Below, piece by piece: positions 10,633 through 19,422 of a stretch of 64,000 nucleotides of DNA. Made by a program: the position numbers and the translations under genes. The stretch comes from Phytopseudomonas argentinensis (lineage in GTDB: Bacteria; Pseudomonadota; Gammaproteobacteria; Pseudomonadales; Pseudomonadaceae). The DNA is taken from positions 372,001 to 436,000 of the forward strand of contig NZ_FORC01000004.1 in NCBI RefSeq assembly GCF_900113905.1. Direction: 5' to 3'. Numbering within the stretch: position 1 is the stretch's first letter; every line of letters starts with the position of its first letter. Under the pieces are notes generated by a model that saw only the letters and a program-made list of their open reading frames with translations, did no database searches and was not told the origin of the DNA.

Positions 10633-11237
10633 GCGGTCGCCGGCAGATAAGGGCGGATCACATTCAGTGCCCGCTCGACGAATACCTCCTTTTCGCCCAC
10701 GGGCGCCACGTAGTGCAGCACCTCGGCACTCACCTGTTCACCGGCGAGCCGAGTGATAGCCCAGGCAGCCAGGTACGGTGCAGCCAGGCAACCGCCCGCC
10801 GTCGCCAGGTTGCCACGGGCACAGAAGGGTTGGTTCAGCACCTCGACACCGGCCTCCACCACCCAGGGCTTGGTGGTCAGATCGGTACAGGCCGGCAGCG
10901 CCTGCAACAAACCCAGCTTGGCCATGAGCAGCGTTCCCGAGCATTGAGCGCCGATCAGCTGCCGGCATGGATCGAGCTGCAGACGCTCGAGGATGCTTTC
11001 GTCCTGGGCGACCTCGCGGGTCTTGATGCCGCTGCCGAAAAGCACCACATCCGCTTCGCGGGCGAACTCGAGCGGCTGCTGAGCCTCAACCCGCACGCCG
11101 TTCAAGGAGGTTACCTGGGCGCTCGGGCAGGTGATCTGCGCCTGCCAGCCCTGCTCGCGCAGGCGGTTGAACAGTGCACTGGCGATAAACGAATCGAGCT
11201 CGTTGAAACCATCGAATGTCAGTACGGCTACGCGCAT
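10629..11237 (-). CDS. DJ-1/PfpI-family protein
   Basis: A 202-residue member of the class I glutamine-amidotransferase-like fold. The nucleophile elbow AQC99SG and the start MRVAVLTFDGFNELD are typical of DJ-1/PfpI proteins, which include glyoxalase III-type deglycases, isonitrile hydratases and stress proteins. No AraC-type DNA-binding domain is fused. The exact reaction cannot be read from the sequence. It overlaps the thioredoxin-like gene by 4 nt at the stop codons, and its 5' side faces the pilT/U-like gene 102 nt away. Confidence 0.8.
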   Translation of the reverse strand: MRVAVLTFDGFNELDSFIASALFNRLREQGWQAQITCPSAQVTSLNGVRVEAQQPLEFAREADVVLFGSGIKTREVAQDESILERLQLDPCRQLIGAQCSGTLLMAKLGLLQALPACTDLTTKPWVVEAGVEVLNQPFCARGNLATAGGCLAAPYLAAWAITRLAGEQVSAEVLHYVAPVGEKEVFVERALNVIRPYLPATA

Positions 11238-11339
11238 GCCCTGCTCCAGAATTCTTGAACCTGGTGCAATCTAAGGTCATCCCGGCATGCGCGCCACGCA
11301 CAGCGCCTCACGATTTCGCCCATACAGTGCTGGGCTCAA

Positions 11340-12557
11340 TCAGATGCCGTGGCGGCCCGGATCCTCGGGTGGCGTATCGTCCTCGATATCTTCCAGCTTC
11401 AGCTCCAACCCCCAGTCTGCGGGCTCGGCCGGCTTGGGCGGGCGAACCTCGGCCACTGCAGCCGCTGGCTGGGCTGCGGGGGCCGGAACAGCTGGCGTCT
11501 CACGGTATAGCTTGAGCTTGAGACGCACGTTATTGGCCGAGTCGGCATTCTTGACCGCCTCCTCCTCGTCGATGGCGCCTTCGTTGACCAGGTCGATCAA
11601 CGCCTGGTCGAAGGTCTGCATGCCGAGGTTCCTGGACTTCTCCATGATCTCCTTGATTTCGGAAAACTCGTTGCGCTTGATCAGGTCACGGATGGTCGGC
11701 GTGCCAAGCAGCACCTCGACCGCAGCACGGCGCTTGCCGTCGGCGGTCTTGACCAGGCGCTGGGACACGAAGGCCTTGAGGTTGTTGCCCAGGTCATTGA
11801 GCAATTGCGGGCGGCGGTCTTCGGGGAAGAAGTTGATGATGCGGTCCAGCGCCTGGTTGGCGTTGTTGGCGTGCAGGGTAGAAATCGCCAGGTGCCCGGT
11901 ATCGGCAAACGCCAGGGCGTGCTCCATGGTCTCGCGGTCGCGGATCTCGCCGATCAGGATCACGTCCGGCGCCTGGCGCAGGGTGTTCTTCAGCGCCGCG
12001 TGGAAGCTGCGCGTGTCCACGCCGACCTCGCGCTGGTTGATGATCGACTTCTTGTGCCGGTGCACGTATTCCACCGGGTCCTCGATGGTGATGATGTGCC
12101 CGCCGCTGTTGCGGTTGCGGTAGTCGATCAGCGCGGCCAGCGAGGTCGACTTGCCCGAGCCGGTACCGCCGACGAACAGCACCAGGCCGCGTTTTTCCAT
12201 CACCGTCTTGAGCAGCACCTCAGGCAGTTTCAGATCCTCGAAGCGTGGAATGTCGAGCTTGATGTTGCGCGCGACGATGGACACCTCGTTGCGCTGCTTG
12301 AAGATATTGATGCGGAAGCGCCCGACGCCATTGAGGGAGATCGCCAGGTTCATTTCCAGCTCGCGCTCGAACTCTTCGCGCTGGGCGCCATCCATCACCC
12401 CATCGGCGATTTCCGCCACGACCCCGGCCTTGAGCGGCTCGCTGCTCAACGCCTTGAGCACGCCGTTGAATTTGGCGCAGGGTGGCGCACCGGTCGATAG
12501 GTACAGGTCCGAGCCATCCTGGCTGGAGAGTATTTTCAGCATTGCGTGAAGATCCAT
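11340..12557 (-). CDS. PilT/PilU-family type IV pilus motor ATPase (third paralog)
   Basis: A 405-residue secretion-superfamily ATPase. Walker A GGTGSGKST lies at ~130-138, the Asp box ITIEDPVEY at ~157-165, Walker B (DVILIGEIRDRET) at ~198-210 and the His box GHLAISTLHANN at ~221-232. It resembles PilU more than PilT, but it is isolated from other pil genes and has an extra Pro/Ala-rich tail (~365-405). PilT and PilU power pilus retraction at the inner-membrane platform. This copy is likely an accessory retraction ATPase; its partner machinery is not in the window. It is the only gene of its transcription unit here. Confidence 0.82.
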   Translation of the reverse strand: MDLHAMLKILSSQDGSDLYLSTGAPPCAKFNGVLKALSSEPLKAGVVAEIADGVMDGAQREEFERELEMNLAISLNGVGRFRINIFKQRNEVSIVARNIKLDIPRFEDLKLPEVLLKTVMEKRGLVLFVGGTGSGKSTSLAALIDYRNRNSGGHIITIEDPVEYVHRHKKSIINQREVGVDTRSFHAALKNTLRQAPDVILIGEIRDRETMEHALAFADTGHLAISTLHANNANQALDRIINFFPEDRRPQLLNDLGNNLKAFVSQRLVKTADGKRRAAVEVLLGTPTIRDLIKRNEFSEIKEIMEKSRNLGMQTFDQALIDLVNEGAIDEEEAVKNADSANNVRLKLKLYRETPAVPAPAAQPAAAVAEVRPPKPAEPADWGLELKLEDIEDDTPPEDPGRHGI

Positions 12558-12700
12558 GGGCAGCGTTCCCGTCGACTGAAGCTATTACGTTAGCCAAGAT
12601 TCACTAAAGACAAAGGCCCGCACAGGCCACATAAATGACGCCATTTAGCTGGCGCCGCAAATACTGGCACAATACGCGCCCGATAAATGAGGAACCTGTC

Positions 12701-12979
12701 ATGGCAAAGGCAATGGCCCGCCACATCCTGGTCAAGACCGAAGCGGAAGCCGCTGCCCTGAAAAAGCGCATCGCTGGCGGCGAAGCCTTCGAGGTGCTGG
12801 CGCGCAAGCACTCCACCTGCCCATCGGGCAAGAAAGGCGGTGACCTCGGCGAGGTGCGACCCGGACAGATGGTGCGGGTCATCGACCAGGTGATCTTCAA
12901 GAAGCCGCTGCGCGAAGTGCACGGGCCGATCAAGAGCCAGTTCGGCTATCACCTGGTGCAGGTGTTCTTTCGCGATTGA
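12701..12979 (+). CDS. ppiC: Parvulin-type peptidyl-prolyl isomerase
   Basis: A 92-residue single-domain parvulin (PpiC/rotamase). It catalyses cis-trans isomerisation of peptidyl-proline bonds in the cytosol. ARHILVKTEAEA, CPSGKKGGDLGEV and the C-terminal GPIKSQFGYHLVQV are the family hallmarks. There is no signal peptide and no extra domain, matching E. coli PpiC length. The ATG at 12701 follows a TGAGGAACC ribosome site; upstream in-frame codons would add a basic 22-residue stretch without support. It is transcribed away from the pilT/U-like gene across a 143-nt shared intergenic region. Confidence 0.93.
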   Translation: MAKAMARHILVKTEAEAAALKKRIAGGEAFEVLARKHSTCPSGKKGGDLGEVRPGQMVRVIDQVIFKKPLREVHGPIKSQFGYHLVQVFFRD

Positions 12980-13089
12980 TCGCGTTCTATGCATAGGCAC
13001 AATCGGTTTGTTACAGCCGGTCGCCAAGGGCTGCGCTGCGGTCATCAAGCTGGCAGGATGAACGCCAACGCTGCGAAAGGAGATCAAGC

Positions 13090-13941
13090 ATGACTTTTGG
13101 ACCTCTGGTAACAACCGACTGGCTCGCCCGCGAAGGCAACGCCACCGATCTGGTGCTGTTCGACGCCAGCACCTACCTGCCCAACGAGGCGAAGAATGGC
13201 CGCGAGGAATACCTCAAGGCGCATATTCCCGGCGCCCGCTTCTTCGATATCGAAACCTTTTCCGATCCCGACACCCCGCTGCCGCACACTCTCCCTTCCC
13301 AGGGCCGCTTTGCGCGGCTGGCGGGCGCCGAAGGCGTGGGCAACGATACCCGCGTGGTGGTCTACGACCAGAAAGGGCTGTTCTCCGCCGCCCGCGCCTG
13401 GTGGCTGTTTCGCTATTTCGGTCACCAGAAGGTGGCGGTACTAGACGGCGGTCTGCCCAAGTGGCTGGCCGAGCAGCGCGCCACCGAAGCCGGCGAGCCC
13501 GCTGCCACGGGCGAGCGCAGCTTTCAGGTCAACGTTCATGCCCGCAAGGTACGTGGCCTGGGCGATGTGCTGGAAGCGATCGAGCGCGACGACACGCTGA
13601 TCCTCGACGCCCGCGCTGCCAACCGCTTTGACGGCAGCACCGCCGAGGCGCGCCCGGGTGTCGCCTCCGGGCATATCCCCGGCAGCCAGAACCTGCCCTT
13701 TAGCCGCCTGCTGCGCAGCGACCATACCCTGCAGCCAGCGGAGACCCTGCGTACCCTGTTCAGCGCCGCGGGTGTCGATGGCAAGAAGCCGGTGATCACC
13801 AGCTGCGGCAGCGGCGTTACCGCAACGGTACTGCTGCTTGGCCTGGAGGTGGCCGGGCTGCCGGAAGGCGCCCTGTACGACGGTTCCTGGACCGAATGGG
13901 GCAGCCGCGCCGATACGCCGAAAGCTACCGGCGTGGTGTGA
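13090..13941 (+). CDS. sseA: 3-mercaptopyruvate/thiosulfate sulfurtransferase (tandem rhodanese)
   Basis: A 283-residue cytosolic protein with two rhodanese domains (~1-125 inactive, ~150-280 catalytic). The active-site loop is SC239GSGVTA, the CG[S/T]GVT type of 3-mercaptopyruvate sulfurtransferases rather than the CRKGVT of classical rhodanese. It would move sulfur from mercaptopyruvate to a thiol or cyanide acceptor. An AAGGAGATC ribosome site supports the ATG at 13090. A terminator hairpin follows directly after the stop, so it is a monocistronic gene. Confidence 0.88.
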   Translation: MTFGPLVTTDWLAREGNATDLVLFDASTYLPNEAKNGREEYLKAHIPGARFFDIETFSDPDTPLPHTLPSQGRFARLAGAEGVGNDTRVVVYDQKGLFSAARAWWLFRYFGHQKVAVLDGGLPKWLAEQRATEAGEPAATGERSFQVNVHARKVRGLGDVLEAIERDDTLILDARAANRFDGSTAEARPGVASGHIPGSQNLPFSRLLRSDHTLQPAETLRTLFSAAGVDGKKPVITSCGSGVTATVLLLGLEVAGLPEGALYDGSWTEWGSRADTPKATGVV

Positions 13942-13947
13942 CACACC

Positions 13948-13974
13948 AGCGCCCGCCTCCAACGCGGGCGCTTA
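13948..13974 (+). terminator. Terminator hairpin after sseA
   Basis: A 9-bp stem AGCGCCCGC / GCGGGCGCT with a 7-nt loop lies 7 nt after the sseA stop codon. The T-tract after it is weak (TAGCGCCTGCTT). Confidence 0.6.
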
Positions 13975-14047
13975 GCGCCTGCTTATGATCTTCATGCCGG
14001 GCCTTATTTATTTTGACTGCAACGCGGCGATACCAGCCGTTCGCGAT

Positions 14048-14119
14048 CGTGGGAGGGGCTTTAGCCGCGAGCTCTTTGTTTGCCTTGATAAAAAACTCGG
14101 GGCTAAAGCCCCTCCCACG
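14048..14119. repeat. REP palindrome pair (REPIN-like)
   Basis: Two inverted copies of a GTGGGAGGGGCTTTAGCC element, 24 nt each with one mismatch, flank a 23-nt AT-rich spacer (14048-14071 and 14096-14119). This is the extragenic REP/REPIN form common in Pseudomonas, mobilised by RAYT transposases; no RAYT gene is in the window. It lies between the convergent sseA and ssuB-like genes, the usual location of REPs, and may also slow transcription from both sides. The remaining ~70 nt on either side hold nothing I can name. Confidence 0.8.
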
Positions 14120-14187
14120 AGTTTGCTGGATGTCTGCTCTTGCCTTGTTGCACGTACGCATTGCCGAGAAAGATCGTTCACGGGCGC

Positions 14188-14919
14188 TTATAGCGCGTGG
14201 GATTGATACAGCTCGGTCAGCGCCTCACCGCGCAGCTGCGCCAGTTGGGGCGAGCGGCGATCACGGGGACGCGCCAGCGGCACCGCCAGTTCGCGCTGCA
14301 ACCGACTGGGCGTACCGCCGAGAATCAGCACCCGATCACTCAGGTAGAACGCCTCGTCCAGGTCGTGAGTGACCAGCAGTACGGCGATCCCGTAGCGGAC
14401 CGCCAGGTCGGCAACCAGATCCTGCAGTTTCATCCGCGTGAAGGCATCCACGGCGCTGAACGGCTCGTCGAGCAACAACACCCGAGGTTTGCCGTACAGC
14501 GCCCGGGCGATGGCCACGCGCTGCGCCTGGCCACCGGACAGCTGCTTGGACAAGGCATCGCCGCGCCCCTGCAGGCCGACGTCACGCAGCAACTGTTGCA
14601 CCCATTTGTCCTCGGCGCTCCAGCCATCGGCAAAACCGACGTTCTGCGCCACACTCAGCCAGGGCATCAGCCGCGGCTCCTGAAACACCACACCAATGCC
14701 ATTGCCAGCTACGCGCTCGAGCTGAGGGTCGAGTTGCACACCGCCCTGGTAGTCGCGATCCAGCCCCGCCGCGATGCGCAGCAAAGTGCTCTTGCCACAG
14801 CCGCTGGGACCCAGCAGGCTGACGATCTCGCCAGGGGCCAGCCCACAGCTGACCTCATCGAGCACCAGGGTGGCACCGAAGGCTTTGCTGACCCGTCGCA
14901 GTTCGATCAATCCACTCAT
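14188..14919 (-). CDS. ssuB: ABC transporter ATPase, aliphatic sulfonate/taurine type
   Basis: A 243-residue nucleotide-binding subunit. It has Walker A GPSGCGKST (~37-45), the Q-loop in VVFQEPRLMPW, the signature LSGGQAQRVAIARAL (~129), Walker B VLLLDEPFSAVD and switch histidine LLVTHDLDEA. The FQEPRLMPWL form is typical of SsuB/TauB/NrtD importers of sulfonates and related anions. It powers uptake across the inner membrane with the permease, whose stop it overlaps by 4 nt (ATGA), so translation is coupled. The gene name is by family; the exact substrate is inferred from the sulfur genes around it. Confidence 0.8.
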   Translation of the reverse strand: MSGLIELRRVSKAFGATLVLDEVSCGLAPGEIVSLLGPSGCGKSTLLRIAAGLDRDYQGGVQLDPQLERVAGNGIGVVFQEPRLMPWLSVAQNVGFADGWSAEDKWVQQLLRDVGLQGRGDALSKQLSGGQAQRVAIARALYGKPRVLLLDEPFSAVDAFTRMKLQDLVADLAVRYGIAVLLVTHDLDEAFYLSDRVLILGGTPSRLQRELAVPLARPRDRRSPQLAQLRGEALTELYQSHAL

Positions 14920-15740
14920 GGCTTGTCTCCACCGTAGTTGTCGCGCCAGATCAGCGCCCGGGTTTCCAACGCCTTGAGCAGGCTGTCGCTCAGCTTGCCC
15001 ATCACGGCCAGAGTGGCAATGGCCACCAGTACCAGATCGGGGCGCGAAACCTCACGGCCATCGGTCAGCAAGTAGCCGATGCCTTCGGTCGCGGCCAGCA
15101 ACTCGGCCGCGACCACACACAGCCAGGCCATCGACAGCCCTGCACGCAAGCCGGTGAACAGGTACGGCTGCGCGGCCGGCACGAAGATCCGGCGGATGGT
15201 CGCCAGGCGCGAAAGCTTGCACAGCTCGCCCACTTCGACCAGTTTGCGGTCGACGTTACGGACACCGGCCACCAGGTTGAGGTACACCGGAAAGAACGAG
15301 CCAATGGCGATCAGGGTGACTTTCGATGACTCGTCGATGCCCAGCCAGATCAGCAAGAGCGGTACCCAGGCCAACCCCGGAACCGCCCGCAGCGCCTGGA
15401 AGGTCGGATCGAGATAAGCCTCCAGACGGCGGCTCAGCCCGACCAGCGAACCGAGTATCAGGGCCAGCGAAGCGCCAATGGCGAAACCCGCCAAAACGCG
15501 CAAGGTGCTGGCCAGGATATGCGTCCACAGCGGGCCGTCAGCCAGTTCCCAGAGGGTGATCGCCAGCTCGCTGGGCGCGGGCATCAGGTATGCGGGTATC
15601 CAGCCGATGCGCACCACCGACTCGAGCACCGCCAGCAGCGTCAGTGGCAGCAACCAGCCGCGCAGGCTCGACGAGCCAGGGAGCCGGCTGCGCCATACGA
15701 CGCCCGGCTGGGTCTGAGGCAGACTCTCAGCGCGGTTCAT
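14916..15740 (-). CDS. ssuC: ABC transporter permease, aliphatic sulfonate/taurine type
   Basis: A 274-residue inner-membrane protein with about six membrane segments. The EAA cytoplasmic loop contacts the ATPase (VEVGELCKLSRLATIRRIFVP and the following LP-like PAAQPYLFTGLRAGLSMAW). It belongs to the SsuC/TauC/NrtB permease family. It lies between the ATPase (4-nt overlap) and the binding protein (14-nt overlap), so the three form one tightly coupled importer operon. The specificity is inferred from context. Confidence 0.82.
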   Translation of the reverse strand: MNRAESLPQTQPGVVWRSRLPGSSSLRGWLLPLTLLAVLESVVRIGWIPAYLMPAPSELAITLWELADGPLWTHILASTLRVLAGFAIGASLALILGSLVGLSRRLEAYLDPTFQALRAVPGLAWVPLLLIWLGIDESSKVTLIAIGSFFPVYLNLVAGVRNVDRKLVEVGELCKLSRLATIRRIFVPAAQPYLFTGLRAGLSMAWLCVVAAELLAATEGIGYLLTDGREVSRPDLVLVAIATLAVMGKLSDSLLKALETRALIWRDNYGGDKP

Positions 15741-16710
15741 CGCTGGCCTCGACGACTTGCTTGGCGATCCGGGCGTCGATCAGGCTGGCCAGTGCCGCCT
15801 CGCTATCGGCATTGCGGCGCAGCACACCATCGGCAACCAGCAGCGGGATGACCGGTTTGATCGCCTCCAGATGACGCTGGCCTGGCAGCGGCTTGCTGAA
15901 ATCGTAGCGGCCCAGTTGCAGGCGAATCACCTCGACCGGAAGCTGGGTTTCCCCGGCGATCAGTTGCGCCGCCTCTTGCGGGTTGGCGACTATCCAGCGC
16001 CGCGCACGCTCGTAGGCCGTGACCACCGTGGCCACGGCTTGCGGCTGTTCGCTGAGAAAGCGCTCCTGGGTATTGAGAAAGGCGCCGAGACCGAACGCAG
16101 GGTTTTCGTAGATGAAGCGTGCGCCGGCCAGTTGCGCGCCAGCCATGTGCGGGTCGAGCCCCGCCCAGCCATCCACCCGGCCCTGTTCCAGCGCGGTGCG
16201 CCCCTCGGGGTGCTGCAGGTGGACGATCTTCACGTCGCCTGGCTCGAGCTTTTCAGCCGCCAGGGCGCGCAGCAGGAAGAAGTATGGGTCGGTGCCCTTG
16301 GTGGCGGCGATCTGCTTGCCGCGCAGGTCATGCAATGTCCGGTAGGGCGAATCGGCCTGCACCAGGATGGCGCTGGGCACGTACCAGAGGTAGCTGTAGA
16401 CGGCCTTGACCGGCTGGCCGTTGGCACGACTGACAAAGGCCGAGATGCTGGAGGTGAGCGCAAAATTCGACGCGCCGCTGTTGAGAAACTCCAGCGAGTT
16501 GTTGCTGCCCCGGGACAGCACCCAGCGCACCTCGGTACCCGATGGCGCGAAGTCTTTTTCCAGCCAGCCGTTGTGCTTGATCACCAGGCTTTCCGGCGAA
16601 TAGAAGGCGTAGTCCAGGCGCACTTCCTTGAGCGGCGCAGCCTGCACAGCAACCGGCAACCAGGCGGCAAACAGGGCGGCGAGCCCGACGCGCAAAGCGG
16701 TTTTTTTCAT
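15727..16710 (-). CDS. ssuA: ABC substrate-binding protein, aliphatic sulfonate type
   Basis: A 327-residue periplasmic binding protein with a signal peptide (MKKTALRVGLAALFAAWLPV to VQA-A). The family is SsuA/NMT1-like (DYAFYSPESLVIKHNGWLEKDF; TKGTDPYFFLLRALAAE; DGWAGLDPHMAGAQL). It would capture an organosulfonate and deliver it to the SsuBC pair encoded downstream. The ATG at 16710 follows AAGGAACAAGAAC; an in-frame upstream ATG at 16749 would disrupt the signal peptide. The oprD-family porin gene lies 62 nt upstream in the same direction and may share its transcript. Confidence 0.82.
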   Translation of the reverse strand: MKKTALRVGLAALFAAWLPVAVQAAPLKEVRLDYAFYSPESLVIKHNGWLEKDFAPSGTEVRWVLSRGSNNSLEFLNSGASNFALTSSISAFVSRANGQPVKAVYSYLWYVPSAILVQADSPYRTLHDLRGKQIAATKGTDPYFFLLRALAAEKLEPGDVKIVHLQHPEGRTALEQGRVDGWAGLDPHMAGAQLAGARFIYENPAFGLGAFLNTQERFLSEQPQAVATVVTAYERARRWIVANPQEAAQLIAGETQLPVEVIRLQLGRYDFSKPLPGQRHLEAIKPVIPLLVADGVLRRNADSEAALASLIDARIAKQVVEASDEPR

Positions 16711-16772
16711 GTTCTTGTTCCTTATGAACGACGCGGGCGGACCGTCCACCAGCTCATCGCAATTGCGGGCGG

Positions 16773-18089
16773 TTAGAGAAGCGTCAGGGTGTAGCTCAGG
16801 ATCAGGCGATTCTCATCGGCATCGGTGGCCACGTTGCCGCGCTGGGTGGCATTGCGCCAGGACACGCCCAGGCCCTTGAGCGGCCCGTCGAGCAGCGTGT
16901 AATCCAGGCGCAGGTCACGCTCCCACTCCTCGAGGTCACCACTGGAGGAGTCGACGTTGTCACCCTTGAGGTAGGCGACGCTGGCCTTCAGGCCCGGCAC
17001 GCCGAGCTTGGCGAAGTCGTAGGCGTATTCGGCAACCCAGGTGCGCTCGCCGGCGCTGGCGAACTTGCCGATCTGCCGGTCGGTGATCAGGTAGGAGGAG
17101 GAGCCGCCTCCCTGGTTGAGGAACGGAAAGGCGCTGTCGCCTTCGACCTGCTGGTAACCCAGGCCGGCGGAATGGCCACCCAGGGTGTAGGTGAACAACG
17201 CGCTCCAGGTCTGGTTGTCGACCTCGCCAGTGGTCACGCCGTTGCCGTAGTAGCCGGTGCTGGTGTAACCCTGGGCGCGGCCCGCCGCGCTGCCATTCTT
17301 GCCGTCGGAATTGCTGTCGAAGTAACGCAGGTCGCTCTTCAGCGAGCCTGACCCGATGGCCCAGTTGTGCACCAGCCCAAGGAAGTGCTGTTTGTAGAAG
17401 TCTTCCAGATTGCCGTAGTAGTACTGCAGCGTCAGGTCCTTGGTGGCCTTCCAGTCGCCGCCGGCGAAGTAGAACGTGTTGGTGTCCGCCTCGCCCGAGG
17501 CGCCAGCGATACGCAGGGCGATGTCGTCGGTTGAGCTGCGGGTCTTGGTGCTTTCCAACTGGCCGGCTGTGAGCGTCAGGCCATCGATTTCGCTGGAGGT
17601 GATCTGCCCACCCTGGAAGGTCTGTGGCAGCAGACGGCCATCGTTGAAGGTCACCACCGGCAGCTTGGGCTGCAGGGTGCCGATACGCGCTTCGGTCTTC
17701 GACACACGCAGCTTGGCGGTCACGCCGGCCTTGCTGTAGTCGTCCACCGCGCTGCCGTCGCTATCGAGTGGGAACAGCTGGCCTGGGGTGCGATCACGGC
17801 CGGCCTTGCCCGCCCTGCCGCCGGAATCGAGCTTCACGCCGAGCAGGCCGATGGCATCGACGCCGAAGCCGACGGTGCCCTGGGTGAACCCGGAGGCGTA
17901 GTTGAAAATGAAACCCTGCCCCCACTCCTGCGCCTCGCCATTGTTGTTGGCGGTGTTCTTGGTGTTCAGGTCGTAGTAGAAATTGCGCAGGCCGATGCTG
18001 GCCTTGCTGTCTTCGATGAAGCCGGCGGCGCTCGCTTCGCTGGCCAGGGCGGCGAGGGATACGGCCAGCGCCAGGGTGGATTTGTTCAT
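16773..18089 (-). CDS. OprD-family outer-membrane porin
   Basis: A 438-residue porin with a signal peptide (MNKSTLALAVSLAALASEAS-A). The OprD N-terminus GFIEDSKASIGLRNFYYD is clear, and the protein ends with an aromatic/hydrophobic outer-membrane strand (ILSYTLTLL). OprD porins are 18-strand channels for small carboxylates, amino acids or, in some branches, sulfur compounds. Its place at the head of the Ssu-type operon suggests it brings the same organosulfur ligand across the outer membrane. Specificity within the family is not readable. Confidence 0.88.
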   Translation of the reverse strand: MNKSTLALAVSLAALASEASAAGFIEDSKASIGLRNFYYDLNTKNTANNNGEAQEWGQGFIFNYASGFTQGTVGFGVDAIGLLGVKLDSGGRAGKAGRDRTPGQLFPLDSDGSAVDDYSKAGVTAKLRVSKTEARIGTLQPKLPVVTFNDGRLLPQTFQGGQITSSEIDGLTLTAGQLESTKTRSSTDDIALRIAGASGEADTNTFYFAGGDWKATKDLTLQYYYGNLEDFYKQHFLGLVHNWAIGSGSLKSDLRYFDSNSDGKNGSAAGRAQGYTSTGYYGNGVTTGEVDNQTWSALFTYTLGGHSAGLGYQQVEGDSAFPFLNQGGGSSSYLITDRQIGKFASAGERTWVAEYAYDFAKLGVPGLKASVAYLKGDNVDSSSGDLEEWERDLRLDYTLLDGPLKGLGVSWRNATQRGNVATDADENRLILSYTLTLL

Positions 18090-18459
18090 GTTCGATGCTC
18101 CAGTGCAGGGGTTCTGTTATGAACGGGCACGGCACAGGGGCTCGACGGTCGCCGACATGAAGACGTTGGCAGTGAGCCCCTGATTCGGGCCCGATGCGGT
18201 GGTCCGCTGTCGGCTGGTGGCTAATCTACGAGAGCAACGATAATCCCTAAAAAGAATTATTTTTCACTTTGTAGTAACTATTTTGCATATGCATGCAATG
18301 AGGACTGTCGACCTAAGCTAAGTACAAAAAATTATTTACCAACCGTTTTTTATATCGATTAGCTTCTCTCTACCGGACCACCGGACTTCTCAAGCTCATT
18401 CATGAAGTACGTGTGACCGTCCCTGCATGGCCGTCACGCGTTTTTGTCGAGGCCCAGCC
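18090..18459. promoter_or_regulatory. Divergent promoter region of the sulfur cluster
   Basis: This 370-nt gene-free stretch separates the leftward oprD-ssu unit from the rightward binding-protein/monooxygenase unit. Its centre (18237-18360) is strongly AT-rich and must hold promoters for both sides. I could not fit a clear -35/-10 or -24/-12 pair. Two copies of a CGGACCACCG core lie at its edges: 18197-18206 on the minus strand, 107 nt before the porin start, and 18372-18385 on the plus strand, 74 nt before the binding-protein start. Confidence 0.55.
18372..18385 (+). promoter_or_regulatory. Repeated motif ACCGGACCACCGGA, copy upstream of the sulfonate-binding protein
   Basis: The 14-mer ACCGGACCACCGGA is a direct repeat of ACCGGA with a 2-nt gap. 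The same 14-mer recurs at 20679-20692, and a 10-nt core recurs reversed at 18197-18206. All three lie 67-107 nt upstream of start codons in the sulfur cluster. It may be an operator, but the function is unproven. Confidence 0.35.
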
Positions 18460-19422
18460 ATGTCATTGCCGCGCTCTCTGCACCGCCCGTTCCTCGCTTT
18501 ATTCCTGAGTCTCGGTCTGGCCACCGCGCCGCTGTCTCAGGCAGCTGAACAGCTGCGTATCGGTTATCAGAAGTCGTCGACGCTGATCAGCCTGCTCAAA
18601 CAACAGGGCAGCCTGGAAAAGACCCTGGCCGCCCAGGACATCACCGTCAGCTGGCACGAATTTCCCAGCGGCCAACCGCTGCTCGAAGCCCTCAACGTCG
18701 GCAATATCGACCTCTCGGCCGACGTCGCCGATACCGTACCGGTGTTCGCCCAGGCCGCCGGTGCCGACCTCGCCTACTTCGCCCAGGAAGCGCCCTCGCC
18801 CCATGCCCAGGCCATCGTGGTGCGCGAGGATTCGCCGATCAAAACCCTGGCCGACCTCAAAGGCAAGAAAGTCGCCGTCACCAAGGCTGCCGGCGTTCAC
18901 TACCTGCTGATTGCCGCATTGGCCAAGGCAGGCCTCAAGTTCAGCGACATCGAGCCGGCCTACCTGACGCCCGCTGACGGCCGCGCGGCCTTCGAGAACC
19001 GCAAGGTCGATGCCTGGGTGACCTGGGAGCCCTTTATCAGCGGTGCTCAGCAACAATTGCCCACCCGTATCCTCGCCGACGGCGAAGGTCTGGCCGACTA
19101 CCAGCGCTATTACCTGAGCAGCGCCGCCTTCGCCAAGGCGCATCCGCAGGTGTTGCAGAGCGTGTTCAGCGAACTGGTGAAAGCCGGTGACTGGCTGCGC
19201 GCCAACCCGCGCCAGGCGGCCGAAATCCTCGGCCCGCTGTGGGGCAATCTCGACCCCGCGGTGGTCGAGCAAGCCAATGCCAAACGCAGCTACCAGGTTC
19301 GCCTGGTGCAACCGGGCAGCCTGGCCGAACAACAGAAAATCGCCGATGCCTTCTTTGCCGCGGGCCTGCTGCCCAAGGCCGTCGATGCCAGCAAGGTCAC
19401 TCTCTGGAGCCCCGCGAAATGA
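18460..19422 (+). CDS. Aliphatic sulfonate ABC transporter substrate-binding protein
   Basis: A 320-residue periplasmic binding protein of the SsuA family, with a signal peptide (MSLPRSLHRPFLALFLSL to SQA-A). Mature motifs are LRIGYQKSSTLISLLKQQG, FPSGQPLLEALNVGNIDLSADVADTVP and VAVTKAAGVHYLLIAALAKAG. These match SsuA more closely than the leftward paralog does. It is the first gene of the rightward unit and overlaps the next by 4 nt, so its product and the monooxygenase-like enzymes are co-expressed. No permease/ATPase of the Ssu type follows here, so it may share the SsuBC pair encoded divergently. ATG 18460 follows a GAGG ribosome site. Confidence 0.85.
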   Translation: MSLPRSLHRPFLALFLSLGLATAPLSQAAEQLRIGYQKSSTLISLLKQQGSLEKTLAAQDITVSWHEFPSGQPLLEALNVGNIDLSADVADTVPVFAQAAGADLAYFAQEAPSPHAQAIVVREDSPIKTLADLKGKKVAVTKAAGVHYLLIAALAKAGLKFSDIEPAYLTPADGRAAFENRKVDAWVTWEPFISGAQQQLPTRILADGEGLADYQRYYLSSAAFAKAHPQVLQSVFSELVKAGDWLRANPRQAAEILGPLWGNLDPAVVEQANAKRSYQVRLVQPGSLAEQQKIADAFFAAGLLPKAVDASKVTLWSPAK

